A stretch of DNA of 9,225 bases. It comes from AC-69 sp035701505. GTDB taxonomy: Bacteria > Actinomycetota > UBA4738 > HRBIN12. Below, one piece after another: positions 5,620-9,225 of the stretch. A program made the position numbers and the translations under genes. Under the pieces are notes generated by a model, which was not told the origin of the DNA, searched no databases, and saw only the letters and a program-made list of their open reading frames with translations. Within the stretch, counting starts at the first letter, position 1; each line of letters opens with the position of its first letter. Location: the NCBI GenBank assembly GCA_035701505.1, contig DASSSA010000134.1, forward strand, positions 1-9,225. The letters run 5' to 3'.

Positions 5620-5964
5620 TCAGGCTTCCTCTCCCAACGACTTCACGATCAGCGTGATGTGCGAGGTGCGCTTCCTGATCCTTGCCGCCCTGCCGTAGGC
5701 TCGGGGCCGCCACCGCTTGAGGGTGGGGCCCTCGTCGACCCATGCCCGGTCGACGACCAGGTTTTGGGCCGCCACCCCGGGCCCCTGCTCGGCGTTGGCC
5801 ACCGCCGAGTTCAGGGCCTTCTCGATGGTACGCGACGCGGACTGGGGCGCGAACCGTAGGATCCGGCGGGCCTCCTCGACCTGCCGGCCCCTGATGAGGT
5901 CGACCATCCGCCGCGCCTTCATCGGCGAGAGCCGTACGTATTTGATCGTCGCTTTGGCGTCCAT
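5620..5964 (-). CDS. rplV: 50S ribosomal protein L22
   Basis: L22 lines the exit tunnel with a long beta-hairpin; changes in this loop give macrolide resistance in other bacteria. The product is 114 residues, close to E. coli L22 (110 aa), without the long C-terminal extension I recall from mycobacterial L22. Visible family parts are KYVRLSPMKARRMVDLIRGR (residues 9-28), the helix with LNSAVANAEQ (about 51-60), and the tunnel hairpin at about 80-104 (TLKRWRPRAYGRAARIRKRT, then SHI). The ATG is 3 nt after the rpsS stop, with a GGGG directly before it. The TGA abuts the rpsC ATG with no gap. A 9-bp stem inside the gene (5732-5740 with 5748-5756) looks unremarkable for this base composition. Confidence 0.98.
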   Translation of the reverse strand: MDAKATIKYVRLSPMKARRMVDLIRGRQVEEARRILRFAPQSASRTIEKALNSAVANAEQGPGVAAQNLVVDRAWVDEGPTLKRWRPRAYGRAARIRKRTSHITLIVKSLGEEA

Positions 5965-5967
5965 CCC

Positions 5968-6249
5968 CTACCTGACAGTCGTGCTCCGCTCGGCCCGAGC
6001 GTGGGATCGGAAGGTCCGGGTGGGCGCGAACTCTCCGAGCTTGTGGCCGACCATCGACTCGGACACGTAGATGGGCACGTGCTTTCGTCCGTCGTGGACG
6101 GCGATGGTGTGCCCGACCATCTCCGGGACGATCGTCGAACGACGAGACCAGGTCCGCACCACCTTCTTCTCGCCCCGGCGGTTCATCTCCACGACCCGAA
6201 CCATCAGGTGGTCGTCCACGAACGGGCCCTTCTTGATCGACCTCGGCAC
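5968..6249 (-). CDS. rpsS: 30S ribosomal protein S19
   Basis: S19 forms a complex with S13 in the 30S head and contacts the A-site region. The 93-residue product has the usual length. It begins VPRSIKKGPFVDDHL and has the family signature from residue 38 to 80: STIVPEMVGHTIAVHDGRKH, then VPIYV, then MVGHKLGEFAPTRTF. The GTG at 6249-6247 is taken as the start because the family begins at this PRSxKKGPF motif. The open frame further upstream is only a shadow of rplB. The gap to rplB is 2 nt and the TAG stop is 3 nt before rplV. An AAGGGG sequence lies about 11 nt upstream, a loosely spaced ribosome-binding site, so coupling to rplB is likely. Confidence 0.98.
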   Translation of the reverse strand: MPRSIKKGPFVDDHLMVRVVEMNRRGEKKVVRTWSRRSTIVPEMVGHTIAVHDGRKHVPIYVSESMVGHKLGEFAPTRTFRSHARAERSTTVR

Positions 6250-6251
6250 GT

Positions 6252-7082
6252 CTATCCACGCCCCTTCCCACGGCGACGGACGATGAGCTTGCTCGACGCC
6301 TTGTTCTTCTTGCGCGTCCGCCCTTCCTTCTTCCCCCATGGCGAGGTGGGGTGGCGGCCACCGGAGCTCTTGCCCTCCCCGCCGCCGAGCGGGTGATCCA
6401 CGGGGTTCATGGCCACTCCACGGACCGAGGGCCGCTTCCGGCGCCACCGGCTGCGTCCGGCCTTGCCCAGCTGAACCAGCTCGTGCTCGGGATTACCCAC
6501 GACGCCGACCGTCGCCCGGCACGTCGCCTCGACCAGCCGCGTCTCGCCCGACGGCAACCGAACCGTGGCGTACCGGCCCTCCTTGGCCATCAGTTGCACG
6601 CTGGTCCCCGCCGAGCGGGCCATGCGGGCGCCAGCTCCGGGCTTGAGCTCCAAGGCGTGCAGCGTCGTCCCCACCGGGATGTTCCGAAGGGCCAGGGCGT
6701 TTCCGGGACGAACGTCCGCCCCCTCGCCGGAGACCACGGTGTGGCCGACCTCGAGTCCTTGCGGCGCAAGGATGTAGCGCTTCTCGCCGTCGAGATAGTG
6801 CAGTAAGGCGATCCGGGCCGTCCGGTTGGGGTCGTACTCGATGTGCGCAACCTTGGCCGGGACGCCGTCCTTGTCTCGCCGGAAGTCGATGACCCGGTAC
6901 CGGCGCTTGTTGCCGCCGCCCTGATGCCTGGCCGTCACGCGCCCGTGGGTGTTTCGGCCGGCCTTGTTGCGCCCCTTGGCCACGAGCGACTTCTCCGGGC
7001 GGTCCCGGGTGACCTCCTCGAAGGTCGAACCCGTCATCCCCCGGCGGCCGGGCGTCGTCGGCTTGTACTTGCGGATGGCCAT
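6252..7082 (-). CDS. rplB: 50S ribosomal protein L2
   Basis: L2 is among the most conserved ribosomal proteins; it is needed for subunit association and supports the peptidyl-transferase centre. The product is 276 residues, the typical length. It starts MAIRKYKPTTPGRRGMT. The N-terminal RNA-binding region holds GRNTHGRVTARHQGGGNKRR (about residues 42-61). The signature RGVAMNPVDHPLGGGEG lies at about 221-237, with the conserved His at 230 that corresponds to E. coli His229. A very basic C-terminus (KKEGRTRKKNKASS, RRRGKGRG) follows. The ATG has an AGGGA-type ribosome-binding site at about 8-9 nt, overlapping the end of rplW. The TAG stop is 2 nt before rpsS. Confidence 0.99.
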   Translation of the reverse strand: MAIRKYKPTTPGRRGMTGSTFEEVTRDRPEKSLVAKGRNKAGRNTHGRVTARHQGGGNKRRYRVIDFRRDKDGVPAKVAHIEYDPNRTARIALLHYLDGEKRYILAPQGLEVGHTVVSGEGADVRPGNALALRNIPVGTTLHALELKPGAGARMARSAGTSVQLMAKEGRYATVRLPSGETRLVEATCRATVGVVGNPEHELVQLGKAGRSRWRRKRPSVRGVAMNPVDHPLGGGEGKSSGGRHPTSPWGKKEGRTRKKNKASSKLIVRRRGKGRG

Positions 7083-7085
7083 GGG

Positions 7086-7376
7086 CTATTTCCCTGTCTC
7101 GAAGATCTCGATCGCGTCGCCCTCGGCGAGCTTGACGATGGCGCGCTTCTGGTCCGCCCGCTTGCCCTGCGTGAACCGGCGACGCTTCACCTTTCCCTGC
7201 CGGTTGAGCGTGTTCACGGAGACCACCCGGACGTTCCAGATCTGCTGGATGGCCTCCTTGATCTCGGTCTTGTTCGCCCGAGGGTCGACGAGGAACGTGT
7301 ACACGTTGGACTCGAGGCCGCCGTAGGACTTCTCAGAGACCACCGGACGGATGATGACGTCGCGCGGCGTCTTCAC
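7086..7376 (-). CDS. rplW: 50S ribosomal protein L23
   Basis: L23 sits at the polypeptide exit and is a docking site for trigger factor and signal recognition particle. The 96-residue product is of normal length. It begins VKTPRDVIIRPVVSEKSYGG and contains the family patterns YTFLVDPRANKTEIKEAI and VRVVSVNTLNRQGKVKRR. The GTG start at 7376-7374 is chosen because the family alignment begins here, a good GGAGG lies 7 nt upstream, and it forms a GTGA overlap with the rplD stop. The same frame stays open further upstream, but that stretch is rplD in another frame. The TAG stop is 3 nt from rplB. Confidence 0.97.
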   Translation of the reverse strand: MKTPRDVIIRPVVSEKSYGGLESNVYTFLVDPRANKTEIKEAIQQIWNVRVVSVNTLNRQGKVKRRRFTQGKRADQKRAIVKLAEGDAIEIFETGK

Positions 7377-8071
7377 GCTTCCGCCTCCTCCGCATCCTCG
7401 CCCGGGGCCTCCCTCGGGGCCTCGTCCGAGGTGGCCTCGGCTGGCTGGGTCCCGCCCTCCAGAGCATCCAGGGCCCCTTGGGTGAACAGGACGCGATCCG
7501 CGGCGAGCACCTCGTACGCCGCGAGCGCGGGCACGTACGCCACGCGCACGGACGCGAGGTTGCGGAAGGATCGCTCCACGATCCCGTCGCTCGACGGTCC
7601 CGGCAGCACGAGGAGGACGGCGCCCTCGAGCTCGAGGGCCTCGATCACTTGGGCCGCCCGACGGGTCTTCGGCTCGTCGAACCGGAGCTCGTCCACCACG
7701 GAGACCTTGCCCGACGTGAGCGCATCGGTGAGCGCGGAGCGGAGGGCACCTCGCTTCATCTTCTTGTTGACCCGCATTGAGTGGTCCCGAGGATGAGGAC
7801 CATGAGCCACTCCGCCGCCGCTCCACTGCGGAGCCCGGATCGATCCCTGTCGAGAACGGCCGGTGCCCTTCTGGCGCCAGGGCTTGCGGCCCCCGCCGGA
7901 GACGTCGCCCCGGGTCTTCGTCGCATGGGTGCCCCGGCGGATCGCGGCCATGCCGGCGACGACCACCTGGTGCATGAGCGGGACGCTGACCCTCGCCTCG
8001 AAGACCTCCGGCGCTAGCTCTCGCTGGGCCACCTTCTTGCCGGAGGCGTCGACCACCTGGACCTTGGGCAT
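7373..8071 (-). CDS. rplD: 50S ribosomal protein L4
   Basis: L4 binds 23S rRNA early and sends a long loop into the peptide exit tunnel; in E. coli it also represses its own S10 operon. The product is 232 residues. The tunnel loop is intact at about residues 53-83 (TRGDVSGGGRKPWRQKGTG, then SRQGSIRAPQW). The globular part follows to about residue 205. The last 27 or so residues form a tail rich in Glu, Asp, Ala and Pro (ending EDAEEAEA) that E. coli L4 (201 aa) lacks. The ATG overlaps the rplC stop by one base (TGATG) and the TGA overlaps the rplW GTG by four. The codons of the acidic tail also supply the GGAGGAGG ribosome-binding site for rplW. Confidence 0.98.
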   Translation of the reverse strand: MPKVQVVDASGKKVAQRELAPEVFEARVSVPLMHQVVVAGMAAIRRGTHATKTRGDVSGGGRKPWRQKGTGRSRQGSIRAPQWSGGGVAHGPHPRDHSMRVNKKMKRGALRSALTDALTSGKVSVVDELRFDEPKTRRAAQVIEALELEGAVLLVLPGPSSDGIVERSFRNLASVRVAYVPALAAYEVLAADRVLFTQGALDALEGGTQPAEATSDEAPREAPGEDAEEAEA

Positions 8072-8724
8072 CAGGCCGACCCTCCCGTCGGGGCCTTGAC
8101 GGCCGAGCGGACCATGACCAGCCCGCCCGACGGCCCGGGCACGGCCCCTCGGAGAAGCAGAAGGTTGCGTTCGGCGTCGGCCTGGACCACCTCGAGGTTC
8201 AGGACGGTCACCCGCTGGTTGCCCATCTGGCCGGCCATCGGCATCCCCTTGAACACTCGGGATGGGGTGGCGCAAGCACCGATCGCCCCCGGCGATCGGT
8301 GCTTGCGCTCCGTCCCGTGGCTGCTCGAGAGACCCTTGAAGCCGTGCCGCTTCATCGGCCCTGCGAAGCCCTTACCCTTCGATACGCCGATCACGTCCGC
8401 CAGCTCCCCCGCCTGGAACAGGTCCGCCCGAAGCTCCTGGCCCGCCTGGTAGTTGGCCGCGCCCTCGGTGCGGAGCTCGACCACGTGGCGGCCGGGGGGG
8501 GCTCCGTGCTTGTCGAAGTGCCCCTGCATGGGCTTGGTGAGCTGGTGGGACCGGGGTTCCTGGAAAGCCAGCTGGACGGCCTCGTAGCCGTCCGTGGCCT
8601 CCGTCTTGACCTGGGCCACGAAGCACGGCCCGGCCTTGATCACCGTGACAGGGATGGCCCGCGTGTCGTCGAAGATCTGGGTCATGCCCAGCTTCGTCCC
8701 CAGGATGCCCTTGGTCACGGCCAT
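8071..8724 (-). CDS. rplC: 50S ribosomal protein L3
   Basis: L3 is a primary 23S rRNA binder whose extended loop reaches towards the peptidyl-transferase centre. The 217-residue product is full length. It starts MAVTKGILGTKLGMTQIFDD and carries the L3 signature around residues 142-170: HRSPGAIGACATPSRVFKG, then a glycine/methionine-rich turn ending GNQRVTV. The C-terminal part has GAVPGPSGGLVMVRSA. The ATG at 8724 lies 2 nt after the rpsJ stop. Its Shine-Dalgarno match is weak, which suggests translation is coupled to rpsJ. The stop shares one base with the rplD start (TGATG). An 18-bp perfect hairpin is embedded in codons 139-152 (separate entry). An 8-base C run in the mRNA (8494-8501) encodes part of GAPPGR without breaking the frame. 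Confidence 0.98.
   Translation of the reverse strand: MAVTKGILGTKLGMTQIFDDTRAIPVTVIKAGPCFVAQVKTEATDGYEAVQLAFQEPRSHQLTKPMQGHFDKHGAPPGRHVVELRTEGAANYQAGQELRADLFQAGELADVIGVSKGKGFAGPMKRHGFKGLSSSHGTERKHRSPGAIGACATPSRVFKGMPMAGQMGNQRVTVLNLEVVQADAERNLLLLRGAVPGPSGGLVMVRSAVKAPTGGSA
8270..8308 (-). repeat. Perfect 18-bp inverted repeat (hairpin) inside rplC
   Basis: Bases 8270-8287 and 8291-8308 are exact reverse complements separated by 3 bases. In the rplC mRNA this gives an 18-bp stem, 13 of the 18 pairs G-C, closed by a GGG loop. It runs from the last base of codon 139 to the second base of codon 152, in the conserved L3 block ERKHRSPGAIGACA. The stem register pairs every third-codon position of one arm with a second-codon position of the other. 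The base just outside the stem does not pair. The 3' flank (CCACCCCATCC) has no U-tract, so this is not an intrinsic terminator. Its function is unknown. Confidence 0.9.
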
Positions 8725-8726
8725 CG

Positions 8727-9035
8727 CTACAACTTGATCTCGATGTCGACCCCGGCGGACAGGTTCAGGCGCTGGAGCTCCTGAACCGTCTTGGAGGTGG
8801 CGTCCACGATGTCGATGAGCCGCTTGTGCGTGAGCATCTGGAAGTGCTCCCGCGAGTCCTTGTATTTGTGCGGCGAGCGGATGACCGTGTAGATGGAGCG
8901 CTCGGTGGGCAGCGGGACCGGCCCGACGACCTTGGCGCCGGTTCGCGTCACGTGCTCGACGATGTCGCGAGCGGCGACGTCCAGCATCCGGTGGTCGTAG
9001 GCTCGGAGCTTGATGCGGATCTTCGGTCCGACCAC
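8727..9035 (-). CDS. rpsJ: 30S ribosomal protein S10
   Basis: S10 is a late-assembling 30S head protein; in many bacteria it also joins NusB in transcription antitermination. The 102-residue product matches the usual length (about 101-103). It begins VGPKIRIKLRAYDH and has the family block GPVPLPTERSIYTV followed by SPHKYKDSREHFQMLTHKRL and IDI. The long beta-hairpin loop that reaches into the 30S head falls in this middle region. The start is a GTG at 9035-9033; purine-rich GGGGAGG and AAGGGG stretches lie just upstream in the 18-nt tuf-rpsJ gap. The TAG stop is 2 nt before rplC. There is no leader sequence in front, so a promoter immediately upstream would have to lie inside tuf. Confidence 0.98.
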   Translation of the reverse strand: MVGPKIRIKLRAYDHRMLDVAARDIVEHVTRTGAKVVGPVPLPTERSIYTVIRSPHKYKDSREHFQMLTHKRLIDIVDATSKTVQELQRLNLSAGVDIEIKL

Positions 9036-9053
9036 TGTCCCCTTCGTCCTCCC

Positions 9054-9225
9054 CTACTTCACGATCTTGGTCACTCGCCCGGCGCCCACGGTCCGTCCGC
9101 CCTCCCGGATGGCGAACCGCAGCGCCTCCTCCATGGCGATGGGCTTCTCCAGGGTCACCGTGACCTCCACGTTGTCCCCGGGCATGACCATCTCCACCCC
9201 CTCGGGGGTGTGGAGGGTCCCGGTC
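9054..9225 (-). CDS. tuf: Elongation factor Tu, 3' end only (partial)
   Basis: EF-Tu is the GTPase that carries aminoacyl-tRNA to the ribosomal A site. Only the last 56 codons and the TAG stop are present; the 5' part lies beyond the high-coordinate edge. The translation is the end of beta-barrel domain III, with the highly conserved stretches PEGVEMVMPGDN, PIAMEEALRFAIREGGRTVG and the actinobacterial-style ending AGRVTKIVK. The G domain (P-loop, NKxD) is outside the window, so GTPase motifs cannot be checked. The stop is only 18 nt from the rpsJ start. That places tuf as the last gene of an upstream str operon (usually rpsL-rpsG-fusA-tuf) running straight into the S10 operon. The upstream gene order is inferred. 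Confidence 0.97.
   Translation of the reverse strand, partial: TGTLHTPEGVEMVMPGDNVEVTVTLEKPIAMEEALRFAIREGGRTVGAGRVTKIVK

Noticed and set aside
5732..5756. 9-bp stem with 7-nt loop in rplV
   Set aside because: Stems of this size are expected several times in 9 kb of GC-rich coding DNA; GTCGAC in both arms comes from Val-Asp codons.
4841..6361. Minus-strand open frame of 506 codons crossing rplB, rpsS, rplV and rpsC
   Set aside because: It is an out-of-phase reading of four real genes; its product is low-complexity Arg/Gly/Pro.
7622..7639. Perfect 18-base palindrome in rplD (GCCCTCGAG followed by its reverse complement)
   Set aside because: It has no loop and encodes ALELEG; alternating CTC and GAG codons are self-complementary by nature, so it needs no special explanation.
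8494..8501. Run of eight identical bases in rplC as a possible frameshift or sequencing error
   Set aside because: The L3 reading frame continues intact on both sides with conserved sequence, so no indel is present.
9189..9204. Possible small C/G hairpin near the end of tuf
   Set aside because: Six or seven pairs with a minimal loop, within codons of a conserved EF-Tu segment, and no U-tract; not a terminator.
1..9225. A novel defence, mobile or biosynthetic system
   Set aside because: Every part of the window is accounted for by standard ribosomal-protein genes and tuf; there are no unknown genes, CRISPR repeats, insertion sequences or tRNA genes.

Overview
This window is one densely packed ribosomal-protein gene cluster, read entirely from the minus strand: the S10 and spc operons in their classic bacterial order. 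Reading in the direction of transcription (high to low coordinates) it holds the 3' end of tuf, then rpsJ, rplC, rplD, rplW, rplB, rpsS, rplV, rpsC, rplP, rpmC, rpsQ (S10 operon), then rplN, rplX, rplE, rpsN, rpsH, rplF, rplR, rpsE, rpmD and the first codons of rplO (spc operon). That is 22 genes, of which tuf and rplO are cut by the window edges.

The DNA is strongly GC-rich (about two thirds G+C by eye). S14 is the short zinc-binding type (61 aa). L24 carries a zinc ribbon. S3, L29 and L4 have long charged C-terminal tails, and the L3 and L30 sequences look actinobacterial. The best guess is a member of the Actinomycetota, probably outside the well-studied Streptomyces/Mycobacterium branch because L22 is short and L29 has an unusual tail. 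This placement is inference from memory of the families, not a computed phylogeny.

The packing is extreme. Of 21 gene junctions, 11 overlap (1, 4, 7 or 17 nt), one abuts exactly, and nine have gaps of 2 to 18 nt. Only about 60 bases of the window lie outside genes. There is no room for a promoter, terminator or leader between tuf and rpsJ (18 nt) or between rpsQ and rplN (7 nt). The str, S10 and spc operons therefore appear to run as one transcription unit here, with most genes translationally coupled to the one before. Seven of the 21 visible starts are GTG.

The products assemble into both ribosomal subunits: S10, S19, S3, S17, S14, S8 and S5 in the 30S; L3, L4, L23, L2, L22, L16, L29, L14, L24, L5, L6, L18, L30 and L15 in the 50S. 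EF-Tu delivers aminoacyl-tRNA to them. I see no mobile element, tRNA, CRISPR array or unfamiliar gene. The least expected signals are a perfect 18-bp hairpin inside the rplC coding sequence, a 15-bp all-GC inverted repeat inside rplR, and the 68-residue tail on L29.
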